From VGMD01 sp964552055 (lineage in GTDB: Bacteria > Chlamydiota > Chlamydiia > Chlamydiales > 2-12-FULL-49-11): 64,000 nt of DNA. Positions 1-8,234 of this stretch are shown here, one piece after another. Made by a program: the position numbers and the translations under genes. The stretch lies in the NCBI GenBank assembly GCA_964552055.1, contig CAZKFL010000002.1, forward strand, positions 43,849-107,848, written 5' to 3'. Each line of letters starts with the position of its first letter. Position 1 is the first letter of the stretch. A model generated the notes under the pieces. The model was not told where the DNA came from. It ran no database searches and saw nothing but the letters and a program-made list of their open reading frames with translations.

Positions 1-1
1 A

Positions 2-772
2 GTGAATAAGGAAATCAAGCATAACGAAACTTTCTATAATTCATTCTCTCCCCTATTAGGTCTTTTACCAACAGTTGTGTACTCACCTTTTGATATCGAA
101 TTACTGCACGGGGCGCCGTCAGAAAGGCGTAGGTTTGTAAATATTTTGATTGCCCAATCAAATGCTGCTTATGTGTATCACCTAACAAGATACGCAAAAG
201 GGATAGCTCAGAGGAATGCATTACTGCGAAGTAAAGACACAAAGTCAATTGAGCTATGGGAAGATGATCTCATTAAATCAGCTCTATATATTCAAGAGAA
301 GCGAGCTCAGGCGATAAAAATGATCTCGGATAAAACAGAAAGGATCTATCTGGAATTATCCGAAAAGACAGAAAAAATAGCCCTTTCCTATGTGCCATCA
401 AATATTTCTAGAGAGATTTTTAAAAAGAATAGAGATCGGGAGATTTATCTAGGTTACACTATTGCAGGTCCCCATAGAGACGATATTGATATTTCTTGCA
501 GCGGCTTATCAGCGAAAAATTACGCAAGCGAAGGGCAAAAAAGAACTATTATCGCATCTTTAAAACTTGCGGAAACAGAGAGTCTAGAGAATGCCACCCT
601 TCTAATCGATGACTTTGGGATTCATCTTGACGATCAGAGAAAAGCAAGATTCGAGGATAAAATCCAAAATCAAAATCAGCTCTTCTTAACATCGCCAACT
701 AACTATTTCAGGCGAGCTTTTTTATGTTCTTTGGACGCTCACCCTCTTCAAGTAAATTCATCTCCTCAATAA
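2..772 (+). CDS. recF: DNA replication/repair protein RecF, 5' end outside the window
   Basis: C-terminal two thirds of RecF, the SMC-like ATPase that helps load RecA at single-strand gaps. The reading frame is open from the first bases, and the Walker A region and roughly the first 100 residues of the family lie upstream of the window, so the GTG at position 2 is not a true start. Recognisable RecF blocks are the SPFDIELLHGAPSERRRF segment, YHLTRYAKGIAQRNALL, the GPHRDD motif, the SEGQKRTIIASLKLAE signature (ABC-type signature helix) and the Walker B-like LLIDDFGIHLD. In most RecF proteins Walker B ends in LLLDD.SELD; here the tail is somewhat divergent. The last 65 bp overlap the 3' end of pgi, which runs in the opposite direction. 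Confidence 0.93.
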   Translation: MNKEIKHNETFYNSFSPLLGLLPTVVYSPFDIELLHGAPSERRRFVNILIAQSNAAYVYHLTRYAKGIAQRNALLRSKDTKSIELWEDDLIKSALYIQEKRAQAIKMISDKTERIYLELSEKTEKIALSYVPSNISREIFKKNRDREIYLGYTIAGPHRDDIDISCSGLSAKNYASEGQKRTIIASLKLAETESLENATLLIDDFGIHLDDQRKARFEDKIQNQNQLFLTSPTNYFRRAFLCSLDAHPLQVNSSPQ

Positions 773-2336
773 AAGCGCCTGCTAGCAAAGATTCTTTATC
801 CTGAGGAAGGCAACCTTTCTCTCTCTGATGCTTAAAGAGCTCTATTACGCTGTTGGCTAGAATTTTTCCCAGCTGCACCCCCTCTTGATCAAAAGAATTA
901 ATCCCCCATATAAACCCTTGAAATGCAACCGTATTCTCGTGATAAGAAAGGAGGTTGCCAAGAGTATAGGGATCAAGAACGTTTGCTAGAAGAATGTGAC
1001 TTGGTCTATTGCCGCCAAAGGATTTGTTTGGATTGCTATTTGAACTCCCTTTTGCAAGAGCAATTGCCTGCGCAAAAAGATTTGAAAGGAGTTTTTCTTG
1101 ATTAGTGGTTTTATCAATAATTGAATCTCCCTCGCTTTGAGCTCGCACAAACCCTATAAATTCAACGGGAATCGGGTCAGATCCTTGGTGTAAGCATTGA
1201 AAATAAGAGTGCTGACATTCCGAGCCAACAGTTCCCCAAATTACAGGGGTTGTGCCCTCCTGAATAAAACTGCCATCCTCTTGTGATACACTTTTTCCAT
1301 TTGATTCCATATAGAGCTGCTGCAGGTGTGCGGACCAAAAATTCATCGGAGCAGAATAAGGAATTATGGCAAGAGTGTCTGCTTGGAGAAAATTCCTATT
1401 CCAAACAGCTAATAGAGCAGAAAATAATGGCAAGTTTTTTAGTGGGTCTTTTTCAAGAAGCGCATGCCTATCCATTTCATGTAATCCTTTTAAAAACTCT
1501 TCCCATACGCTCATACCAAAAACAAATGTAAGAGGGACTGCGCCAACCATACTTGATACTGAATATCTTCCTCCGATATAATCCCACATATAGAAGACTT
1601 CTAAAAACTTCGACGGATCATCCATAGGACTGCCCTTACCAGTGACCAAGATAAAGTGGTCCTTCACGTCGATTTTTGCTTCTGCGTATTTTTTTCGTAA
1701 GAGAGCTTCTTGAGACTTAATTTCAAGTGTACCGCCAGACTTAGAAACAATTGCTACAAGTGTTGATGCAAGATCTACTTCATCCAAAATTCCATTTACT
1801 TTGTCAGGATCAATATTTGAAGCAAAATACAGCTTTTTATCATTTGTTTGATAGGCCTTAAGTGCATGGTAAACAGCCTCTGTTCCCAAATAGGAGCCTC
1901 CAATTCCCACAATAATCATTGCCTTATATTTTTTAGTGGCTGGGAGAAAATTCTTTAGCTTTCGAAGCTCTGTTACATAATCATCTCTAGCTTCCCTTGC
2001 AGCATCGGTGCATTTGCTATTTAGATCCAAATTTCGAATTGCAGTGTGCCCAACTCTTCGATTTTCACTTTCGCAGTTTTTTACATAGTTCATTACTTCC
2101 ATATTTTGAAGTCGGAGCATCTTATCGTGAGCACCTACCTCAACTGCAAGATTGCAAAGGGCTTTACAAATCTTATCATCAACTCTTTCAGTTCCATAAA
2201 GCATTTTCCACCTATCAAACGAGAGCGTCATATTTTTAATTCGTTCTCTATTAAGACATTCTGGATGGGTCAGGTCGGGGGCTGATTTTGCAAGCGTGCG
2301 AAGCTCTTTTACAGATTTGCAATCGTTAAATTTCAT
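708..2336 (-). CDS. pgi: Glucose-6-phosphate isomerase
   Basis: Interconverts glucose-6-phosphate and fructose-6-phosphate in the cytosol. At 542 aa it has the normal length. It shows the PGI hallmarks IIVGIGGSYLGTEAVYHAL (sugar-phosphate loop), AIVSKSGGTLEI, WDYIGGRYSVSSMVGAVPL and the C-terminal signature region with a QEGVQLGK active-site segment. The ATG at 2336 is preceded by a good ribosome binding site (GAGGTGAAACT on the minus strand). Fructose-6-phosphate is also the substrate of GlmS further along the window (32509). The gene is convergent with recF and overlaps its end, so the two transcripts are complementary over 65 bp. Confidence 0.97.
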   Translation of the reverse strand: MKFNDCKSVKELRTLAKSAPDLTHPECLNRERIKNMTLSFDRWKMLYGTERVDDKICKALCNLAVEVGAHDKMLRLQNMEVMNYVKNCESENRRVGHTAIRNLDLNSKCTDAAREARDDYVTELRKLKNFLPATKKYKAMIIVGIGGSYLGTEAVYHALKAYQTNDKKLYFASNIDPDKVNGILDEVDLASTLVAIVSKSGGTLEIKSQEALLRKKYAEAKIDVKDHFILVTGKGSPMDDPSKFLEVFYMWDYIGGRYSVSSMVGAVPLTFVFGMSVWEEFLKGLHEMDRHALLEKDPLKNLPLFSALLAVWNRNFLQADTLAIIPYSAPMNFWSAHLQQLYMESNGKSVSQEDGSFIQEGTTPVIWGTVGSECQHSYFQCLHQGSDPIPVEFIGFVRAQSEGDSIIDKTTNQEKLLSNLFAQAIALAKGSSNSNPNKSFGGNRPSHILLANVLDPYTLGNLLSYHENTVAFQGFIWGINSFDQEGVQLGKILANSVIELFKHQREKGCLPQDKESLLAGAFIEEMNLLEEGERPKNIKKLA

Positions 2337-2393
2337 AGTTTCACCTCGTTTTGCTTGATTTTAGACATAAAATGCAATTTTTCATCAAATGTT

Positions 2394-2422
2394 TTGAATT
2401 TAAATCAGAAAAAAAGTAGAAT
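2394..2422 (+). promoter_or_regulatory. Sigma70-type promoter of tRNA-Pro
   Basis: TTGAAT at 2394-2399, a 17-bp spacer and TAGAAT at 2417-2422. The predicted transcript starts near 2429, ten bases before the mature tRNA. Read directly from the sequence; activity is inferred. Confidence 0.6.
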
Positions 2423-2438
2423 TATCACTTCTTACGTT

Positions 2439-2513
2439 CGGAGTATAGCGCAGCTTGGCTAGCGCGTCTGGTTTGGGACCAGAAGGCCGGGGGTTCAAAT
2501 CCCTCTACTCCGA
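2439..2513 (+). tRNA. tRNA-Pro (anticodon TGG)
   Basis: Cloverleaf is complete: the acceptor strands CGGAGTA and TACTCCG pair over 7 bp, the anticodon arm CTGGT/ACCAG carries the TGG loop, and the T arm contains GGTTCAAATCC. Discriminator base is A and no CCA is encoded. The last 19 bp overlap, on the opposite strand, the 3' end of the neighbouring hypothetical gene. Confidence 0.95.
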
Positions 2514-3478
2514 ATAAATTCTTCAAACAAGATTTCATCATCAAGACCTAGCTTCTCGCCAACTGAGATAACCTTTCCATCTGCAGCATTAAATCCTTGC
2601 AACATTCTTCTTCCCTCTCTTGATACTGCCTCAGAAAAAACAAGAATATAGTCTAGTCCATGCCAGCTTTCAATCATAAGCAGCTCAGGAAAAATAACAT
2701 AATCAATTCTAGAATCGTTTAAAAGAGTTACTGCTTGATCAAATAAATCATAAGGAACCTTTCCCATTTCTGGCAGAACAACTCCCAAAAATGGAGGATT
2801 TCTTGGAATTAAGGGCGCACTTTTGTGGCCAATCATCCCTAAATCTCCGCTATCTTGCCATCCAAAACCTGAAAAAAGAGAATTCGCATGCTTTACTCCT
2901 GGCAAAATATAAGGAAAAAATGATTTTGATAATAGTTCAGCTTGATACGAGGGTCTATTTGTGTCTTTAAGGTCGAATAAGGCTATAAGAGGGACGTCAT
3001 CAATCAATGAGGCTGAAAGGCGATGTAAATTTTGCATTAGGAGCTCCATCGAAAACAGTCTAAACATCTGTTTTGACAGGGCCTCTTCACCAAAATAAGC
3101 TCTTTTCCACTCATAAAAATCTGTATAAAGCGAAGCATCACTTGAGATTGAATCTGTGAAATCGCCACTTCCTCTATACAGAATAATTGCAGCAATTTGG
3201 CTCTTATATTTACTGTAAACTCTCTCTGAAAATGCATTAACTGCAAGACCTCTAGAGAAAAAGGCCGCAGAATCCCTCAAAAGGGCTTTCTTTTCTGAAA
3301 AACCAAAATCCAGTTCAAATGAAAGTTTAGCATTAAGCTTTATTGCCACTTCTATTTCGGACTCTAGGGATTCCCAGGCAAGATCAGATGATGGTCTTGC
3401 ATCGATATAGATATTAAGAGTGTTAAAATTTTTATCTTTTACAAACTCATATCCGGTTTCGGCAATAACAGGCCTCAC
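2495..3478 (-). CDS. Conserved hypothetical protein following trmB
   Basis: I do not recognise the family. With the GTG at 3478 as start the product is 327 aa, and the GTG overlaps the trmB stop (GTGA), the usual sign of translational coupling; a longer frame reaching 3538 would run deep into trmB and is less likely. No signal peptide or membrane segment is visible; composition is that of a soluble, mixed alpha/beta protein, with segments such as NTLNIYIDARPS and YVIFPELLMIES. The stop codon lies inside the tRNA-Pro gene on the opposite strand, so the last residues (RSRGI) are read from the tRNA antisense. Function unknown. Confidence 0.8.
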   Translation of the reverse strand: MRPVIAETGYEFVKDKNFNTLNIYIDARPSSDLAWESLESEIEVAIKLNAKLSFELDFGFSEKKALLRDSAAFFSRGLAVNAFSERVYSKYKSQIAAIILYRGSGDFTDSISSDASLYTDFYEWKRAYFGEEALSKQMFRLFSMELLMQNLHRLSASLIDDVPLIALFDLKDTNRPSYQAELLSKSFFPYILPGVKHANSLFSGFGWQDSGDLGMIGHKSAPLIPRNPPFLGVVLPEMGKVPYDLFDQAVTLLNDSRIDYVIFPELLMIESWHGLDYILVFSEAVSREGRRMLQGFNAADGKVISVGEKLGLDDEILFEEFIRSRGI

Positions 3479-4143
3479 TTGACATCCCCTTCCAAAACAA
3501 ACTGCATATGTCGTATGGATTTTCCAAGGCTTTCCCAAAGTCGATTAAAATAGGACGAGCCGTATTCATTTGGCAGAGAGGAGACTTCAAGCGAATTCCA
3601 TTTTGGATGACTGCTAACAACCTTCATCATTTGCTCAGAATATTTTTGATGATCTGTAACTAGAGTCAATGTTGCCCCTTCTTTACACACTCTAGTTAAC
3701 ATTTCGATAAAAGGTGACTGTATAATTCTATTTTTAGCGTGACTATTTTTTGGCCAAGGATCGGGAAAGTTTACGTACGCCTTCTCAACAGAATTCTCTT
3801 TAAGATAATGCGTGCAAAAATCCTCAGCCATCCCGCAGACAGGAAGAAGGTTAGTTAATCCTAAATTATGCTTTTTAGACCAAATTTGTCTTGTACGCTG
3901 AAATTTTTTCTCTACCCCGATCCAGTTATATTCTGGATAAAGTCCCGCAGCTCTTGCAATCCATTCCCCGTTCCCACTACAAAATTCAATACAAATAGGA
4001 TTATCGTTCCCGAAAATTTCTTGAAACGTAGTATCAAATTTTTCATGTTCATCATAATGTCTTGGAACACAAAGCATCCCTTCATGAAGGAGGGGCTTTC
4101 TCTCTTCCCAACTAAAAAGAATAGGTAAGTCTACAGGTCTCAT
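3475..4143 (-). CDS. trmB: tRNA (guanine-46-N7)-methyltransferase
   Basis: Uses S-adenosylmethionine to methylate G46 in the variable loop of tRNAs. At 222 aa it matches the family. Motifs are the SAM loop CIEFCSGNGEWIARAA, NWIGVEKKFQRTRQIW and the TrmB signature YVNFPDPWPKNSHAKNRI. The start is placed at the ATG at 4143 (MRPVDLP), because the frame upstream of it runs into tRNA-Leu. It overlaps the downstream hypothetical by four bases, so the two are probably co-translated. It sits between two tRNA genes, which may be coincidence. Confidence 0.94.
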   Translation of the reverse strand: MRPVDLPILFSWEERKPLLHEGMLCVPRHYDEHEKFDTTFQEIFGNDNPICIEFCSGNGEWIARAAGLYPEYNWIGVEKKFQRTRQIWSKKHNLGLTNLLPVCGMAEDFCTHYLKENSVEKAYVNFPDPWPKNSHAKNRIIQSPFIEMLTRVCKEGATLTLVTDHQKYSEQMMKVVSSHPKWNSLEVSSLPNEYGSSYFNRLWESLGKSIRHMQFVLEGDVK

Positions 4144-4158
4144 GATATATAAGTGATG

Positions 4159-4239
4159 TGCCCAGGAAGGGACTTGAACCCCCACGCCTCGCGGCACCAG
4201 ATCCTAAGTCTGGCGTGTCTACCATTTCACCACCTGGGC
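4159..4239 (-). tRNA. tRNA-Leu (anticodon TAG)
   Basis: On the minus strand the acceptor GCCCAGG pairs with CCTGGGC, the anticodon stem CCAGA/TCTGG encloses a loop with TAG, a long class II variable arm (TGCCGCGAGGCGT) is present and the T loop is GTTCAAGTC. No CCA is encoded. The promoter lies just upstream and trmB follows 15 bp downstream. Confidence 0.95.
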
Positions 4240-4255
4240 AGATAATGAAATGGAG

Positions 4256-4285
4256 ATTCTAACAGGCAATTTAGTTTTTTGTCAA
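4256..4285 (-). promoter_or_regulatory. Sigma70-type promoter of tRNA-Leu
   Basis: On the minus strand: TTGACA (4285-4280), an 18-bp spacer, TAGAAT (4261-4256). The -35 box lies inside the last codons of the preceding gene (4271-5611). Expected transcript start is near 4249, ten bases upstream of the tRNA. Confidence 0.6.
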
Positions 4286-5611
4286 GAAACAAAGCATTTG
4301 ATACACAAGACGCGCAGCTGCAAGCTCAGACGAGAGCTCTCCGCCTTGTGGATTAAGCCCAACAAAGTCAATTCCAACCACTTTTTTCTTTCGAATGACC
4401 GTTCTTAGCAACTTTATTACTTTTGCATAAGAAAGACCCATTGGTTCAGGTCTGTTACTCATCATAACACCTGGATCAAAAACGCTGGCGTCAATTGTAA
4501 TATAGACATTTGACTCGCTTAATTCCTCAACAACATCTTCCATCCAATGATCGTCTTTTTCGTCAAAAATATCTGAAGCAAAGAAAATCTTATCAAATTG
4601 TAAATCACGTTTCTCTCTATTTGAAGTTGATCGAATCCCTACCTGAACGACATCTTTTGCATATTCAAGACCTTTTTTGATAGCGCATGCAGGACTATAA
4701 GCCGATCCGTCATAGCTAGCTCTAAGTTGTGTTGATCCGCCAAGGTGAAGAACAGAGAAATCTCCTATCACTTCTTTTAAGCCTTTTATAGCCCCTATTG
4801 TCACCGTTTGATCTTCACCTAAAAAAATAGGGAATTTCCCATCATTCAAAAGCTTAATTACTTCTTCTTCTACAGCTTGAACAAAAACATGAGGCGTCTC
4901 AACTGAAACTAAAGCAGGAGCTGTATGAATTCCGACTTGAGAGAGCTGTTGATCCGTCTCAAGATCATAGTCTTCCATATATTTAGACGCTTTTAATACC
5001 GATAAAGGGGCATAGTGCTCTTTTATTTTAACGGGATACTCGTACAAAACAGGAATAACCACAAATTTTGAGCTTTCATAAGGACTTTCCTTGCCAAGGA
5101 ACGGAGGAAGCTCCGGATGAAATTTATTGAATGGAAGGTATTTTTCAGTAAATCCAATACCCACAAGTACGCTACCGTGATCTTCTACAATTTTTAATGT
5201 CTGCAAAAGAGGTTTAATGTTCTTGATTTCGTACTCACCATTTTCAAATTCTTTTCCTAAGCTCTCTAATTCATTGTGCAATGCTACTTCAAGAGTTGAT
5301 ATTGAATATTCACCACTTTTCTTACAAATCAATGTTCGATCTTTTTTTCCATTCCGGTAAAGATCGCCTAAAATAATTCCTGCGCTAATTGTAGAGCCTT
5401 TTGACCCTTCTGCAGTTGCTAAAATTGTGTCAACCACATCATTTGAGGGTAAAACTTGCGCCCCTTCAAGCAAAAAAGAATCTTTTGGAAGATAATGTGT
5501 ATGAAAGAGAGGTCTGCATTGTGACAATGAACTTACTTCTAAAGCCTTAGTAAAAGCCCCTGTTTGAGACTTACTTTGACCTGATCCATTAATAAAGTAA
5601 TAATTTTTCAT
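4271..5611 (-). CDS. Fusion of pyruvoyl-arginine-decarboxylase-like and ureohydrolase-like domains, probably inactive
   Basis: A 446-residue two-domain protein. Residues 1-160 resemble pyruvoyl-dependent arginine decarboxylase (GSGQSKSQTGAF...AL, ILATAEGSKGSTISAGI), the AaxB type found in Chlamydia. Residues 185-446 have the arginase/agmatinase fold. In that half the metal-site motifs are changed: GGDH is GEDQ (265-268), DAHxD is replaced in HLGGSTQL (289-296), SxDxDxxDP is TIDASVFDP (372-380), and the active-site Glu of DxVExNP is Gly (418). In the first half the Ser that forms the pyruvoyl group (after Thr/Asn in the family, as I recall it) seems to be His39 in FHTHYLP. The frame is intact, so this is a conserved non-catalytic or repurposed protein rather than a decaying gene. 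It diverges from an APC antiporter at 5728. Confidence 0.75.
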   Translation of the reverse strand: MKNYYFINGSGQSKSQTGAFTKALEVSSLSQCRPLFHTHYLPKDSFLLEGAQVLPSNDVVDTILATAEGSKGSTISAGIILGDLYRNGKKDRTLICKKSGEYSISTLEVALHNELESLGKEFENGEYEIKNIKPLLQTLKIVEDHGSVLVGIGFTEKYLPFNKFHPELPPFLGKESPYESSKFVVIPVLYEYPVKIKEHYAPLSVLKASKYMEDYDLETDQQLSQVGIHTAPALVSVETPHVFVQAVEEEVIKLLNDGKFPIFLGEDQTVTIGAIKGLKEVIGDFSVLHLGGSTQLRASYDGSAYSPACAIKKGLEYAKDVVQVGIRSTSNREKRDLQFDKIFFASDIFDEKDDHWMEDVVEELSESNVYITIDASVFDPGVMMSNRPEPMGLSYAKVIKLLRTVIRKKKVVGIDFVGLNPQGGELSSELAAARLVYQMLCFLTKN

Positions 5612-5727
5612 ATTTTTCTATTATTTAAATTTTTAATTACTAAATATAATTTATACTATTTGAATTTCTTTGTAAGATAAAAAAAAATCCTCGTCTATTA
5701 TCCGGAAAAAAAACATAATCTCTGTTT

Positions 5728-7143
5728 GTGGAAGTTAATGACCGAAAAAAGACCCTTGGCGTTTTTCAACTTATCATGATCAATGTGATCGCGGTAGATA
5801 GTTTACGCACGCTACCATTTTCTGCTGAATATGGCCTCTCCCTTGTATTTTTCTATCTTGTAGCGGCATGTTTTTTCTTTATACCAAGCGGGCTTATTTC
5901 AGCAGAACTCGGAACAGGATGGCCTCATACGGGTGGTCTTTATATCTGGATTAGAGAAGCATTTGGTGAAAAAATCGGCTTAATAGCAATCTGGCTTAAT
6001 TGGGTTTACAACCTTGCTTGGTACCCAACGATTATGGCTCTAATTGCCGGGACTTTTGCATATCTCTTTTCCCCAGAACTTGCTCAAAACAAAACTTATA
6101 TGTATCTGCTGATTTTAGGCCTTTTCTGGGTGGCAACTTTCCTTAATTCGTGCGGAATGCGCATTTCGGTACTTATCAGCACAATAGGCGCGCTAATAGG
6201 AACTCTGATGCCAATGCTTTTTATTATAGTACTTGGTGGAATCTGGTTTTTTCAAGGCAGACCTTCAGAAATCACCTTCTCTCTTCCTGCATTATTTCCA
6301 TCTATTGCAAGTTATGACAAGCTCGCATACTTCAGTAATATTCTTTTTGGGCTAATTGGCCTAGAAATGGTTGCTGCTCATGCAGGCGAAATGAAAAACC
6401 CTAGGCGTGACTATCCAAAAGCTTTATTTGCCTCATCAATAATTATTATGTTTTCAATTGTTTTTGCATCACTTGCAATCTCAATGGTAGTCCCTCATAA
6501 GAATTTAAACCTTGTTGTTGGAGTCATCCAAGCATTTTCTCTTTTCTTTGAAGCATTTGGTATGCCTTGGATGACTAAGATCATCGCTGTTTGCGTTATT
6601 CTTGGCGGACTCTCTGGAGTTGCTGCATGGATGATTGGTCCTACTAAAGGAATTATGATTGCTAGCAAGGACGGCTCGCTACCCAAACTATTCACAAAAG
6701 TAAATAAGCATGGGGTTCCAACAGGAGCGCTCTACCTCCAAGCAGTCATCGTATCTGTTCTCTCTACAGCCTTTGTCTTCATGCCTACAGTCAATAGCTC
6801 CTACTGGCTTCTTTCAATAATTACGGCTCAACTGGCGCTTATTGTATACATAACTCTCTTTGCAGCCTCAATCAAGCTACATCATTCAAAACGTGAAGTT
6901 CAAAGAAACTTCAAAGTCCCATTCGGCAACTTCGGCATCTGGTTTGTAGGCCTAAGCGGGATAGCAATAAGTCTTTGCGCAATCGCCGTCGGCTTTATCC
7001 CCCCTGAAAACATCCCCATGAATACCTCAATTGGCTATAAGTATCTTCTTATCTGTGGGATGCTGCTTCTTTCAGCTCTCCCCTTCCCTCTCTACTGGAT
7101 TTCTAAGAATTCCAAAAAGAAGCGCTCCAAGCCCATCCTCTAA
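5728..7143 (+). CDS. APC-superfamily amino-acid antiporter (glutamate/GABA antiporter-like)
   Basis: A 471-residue inner-membrane protein with about 12 transmembrane helices. The N-terminal block (LGVFQLIMINVIAVDSLR) and ELGTGWPHTGGLYIWIREAFG correspond to the conserved APC helix 1 and helix 2-3 regions. It belongs to the GadC/YjeM-like branch, as does its paralogue at 18595. Start is GTG at 5728; no good ribosome binding site precedes it, and a -10-like CATAAT lies 8 nt upstream. It is divergent from the arginine decarboxylase-like fusion, an arrangement that recalls the Chlamydia aax arginine/agmatine system, but the substrate cannot be read from the sequence. Confidence 0.85.
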   Translation: MEVNDRKKTLGVFQLIMINVIAVDSLRTLPFSAEYGLSLVFFYLVAACFFFIPSGLISAELGTGWPHTGGLYIWIREAFGEKIGLIAIWLNWVYNLAWYPTIMALIAGTFAYLFSPELAQNKTYMYLLILGLFWVATFLNSCGMRISVLISTIGALIGTLMPMLFIIVLGGIWFFQGRPSEITFSLPALFPSIASYDKLAYFSNILFGLIGLEMVAAHAGEMKNPRRDYPKALFASSIIIMFSIVFASLAISMVVPHKNLNLVVGVIQAFSLFFEAFGMPWMTKIIAVCVILGGLSGVAAWMIGPTKGIMIASKDGSLPKLFTKVNKHGVPTGALYLQAVIVSVLSTAFVFMPTVNSSYWLLSIITAQLALIVYITLFAASIKLHHSKREVQRNFKVPFGNFGIWFVGLSGIAISLCAIAVGFIPPENIPMNTSIGYKYLLICGMLLLSALPFPLYWISKNSKKKRSKPIL

Positions 7144-7156
7144 TCCGTAAAATAAG

Positions 7157-7314
7157 ATTCACCGCAGAGACGCAGAGAACGCCGAGATCACAGAGGAAGA
7201 ATAGGAAAAAGGAAGGTTAATTGCGCTTCAGAAGTCTCATATTTCTTCTTCTCCTTGATTTTTCTCTCACTTGTTCTCTGCGACCTCAGCATTCTCTGCG
7301 CCTCTGCGGTGAAT
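7157..7314. repeat. Inverted-repeat element with CACCGCAGAGACGCAGAG ends
   Basis: Left arm begins at 7157 with ATTCACCGCAGAGACGCAG; right arm ends at 7314 with CTCTGCGCCTCTGCGGTGAAT, its imperfect reverse complement over about 40 bp. The spacer has no gene. This is a palindromic, MITE- or REP-like element. A related, diverged copy closes the window (63823-64000), and a fragment reading TTCACCACAGAG lies after gatB near 59879. Confidence 0.75.
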
Positions 7315-7366
7315 ATTTTTTTGTTTAGGCCTTGATTAAATAGATGCGAATTTGCAAGGTATAGGT

Positions 7367-7678
7367 ATGGAAGATATCGGACCTGTCTTAGCTACTACTA
7401 TTTACCATCCTAAAGGAGGGCAAGAGACTGAATTTGTCAAAATCTGGACAAATAAGGTTGCAAGGCTCGCCTACTATATGGGATCTGATGATGTTCATAT
7501 CTATCATAATGAAAACACAAGAGAGTTTGTGGCTACAATTCATTGGCCATCAAAAACTTTAGCAAGCATTTTTTTAGAGTCTTTGGAGTTTACCGAAGCG
7601 ACCAAAGCAGTAAATGCTGCGTGCTTAATCCCCTCAAGCAAGCAAAGTTTTGAAATATTAAGAGAGCGCGCTGCATAG
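7367..7678 (+). CDS. Small protein with an ABM/dimeric alpha-beta barrel-like pattern
   Basis: 103 aa from the ATG at 7367, which has AAGGT seven bases upstream; a TTG five codons earlier is less likely. The pattern TTIYHPKGGQETEFVKIWTNKVARLAYYMGSDDVHIYH followed by FVATIHWPS and a helix (ASIFLESLEF) fits the dimeric alpha-beta barrel fold of antibiotic-biosynthesis monooxygenase-like proteins, which often bind or oxidise small molecules or haem. No catalytic residue can be assigned. It stands alone between an inverted repeat and a convergent membrane protein. Confidence 0.6.
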   Translation: MEDIGPVLATTIYHPKGGQETEFVKIWTNKVARLAYYMGSDDVHIYHNENTREFVATIHWPSKTLASIFLESLEFTEATKAVNAACLIPSSKQSFEILRERAA

Positions 7679-7695
7679 CTATAAATAAACATTAC

Positions 7696-8043
7696 TTATT
7701 GAGCTGGTGTAGCACTCTCTTTTTTTAGCATTGCATAGCATGTGCCAATCAGAACGCCTAAGGCTATGCAGCTAATCAACAATGTGTTAAATGTGCATAT
7801 CGTTGGAACAATTTTGCCAATCAAAGTGTAGTCCATTGGTACCGTTGCGCTGCCCGCGACAATTAATCCCATATTTATATGAAGCGGGTTCGCAGCAACG
7901 CGTTCAGCAAATAAACATGCAATAGTACCCCCATATGGTGATCGCCAGATTTGTAAATTTTTTAGTAACACAGAAACCAAAGCACCGCTCGCTGCCCCTA
8001 TTCCTGTACTTAAAAGATATTGTTTAGTTCTTGTAACATTCAT
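7696..8043 (-). CDS. Small hypothetical membrane protein
   Basis: 115 aa from the ATG at 8043, preceded by AAGGA at a five-base spacing; the frame is open to 8076 but without a better start. Two hydrophobic stretches are visible, one near the N terminus (LLSTGIGAASGALVSVLL) and one near the C terminus (FNTLLISCIALGVLIGTCYAML), with a moderately hydrophobic centre. No family recognised. It is divergent from the nucleotide translocase gene. Confidence 0.6.
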   Translation of the reverse strand: MNVTRTKQYLLSTGIGAASGALVSVLLKNLQIWRSPYGGTIACLFAERVAANPLHINMGLIVAGSATVPMDYTLIGKIVPTICTFNTLLISCIALGVLIGTCYAMLKKESATPAQ

Positions 8044-8179
8044 AAAAATCCTTAAAATAATAAGTTTACTCAGCAATTGTACTCCAAGAGCAATTATCGA
8101 GCAATGTCATATACTAATAGCTTTCTGTTAAGGATAATTGAGAAATATGGATTAATGAATTATTAAAACTATTTTTCTC

Positions 8180-8208
8180 TTGGCAATTAAAGAGAAAAAG
8201 GTTAGAAT
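8180..8208 (+). promoter_or_regulatory. Promoter of the nucleotide translocase gene
   Basis: TTGGCA at 8180-8185, 17-bp spacer, TAGAAT at 8203-8208, giving a leader of about 20 nt before the ATG at 8235. AGGA sits only one base from that ATG, an unusually tight spacing. Confidence 0.55.
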
Positions 8209-8234
8209 TCTAAGAATTTTACCCGTATGTAGGA

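Noticed and set aside
3479..3538. Longer start for the hypothetical after trmB
   Set aside because: It overlaps trmB by about 60 bp; GTG at 3478 gives a typical GTGA overlap.
4144..4197. Upstream extension of trmB
   Set aside because: It would be translated from the tRNA-Leu gene; the ATG at 4143 gives the family N terminus.
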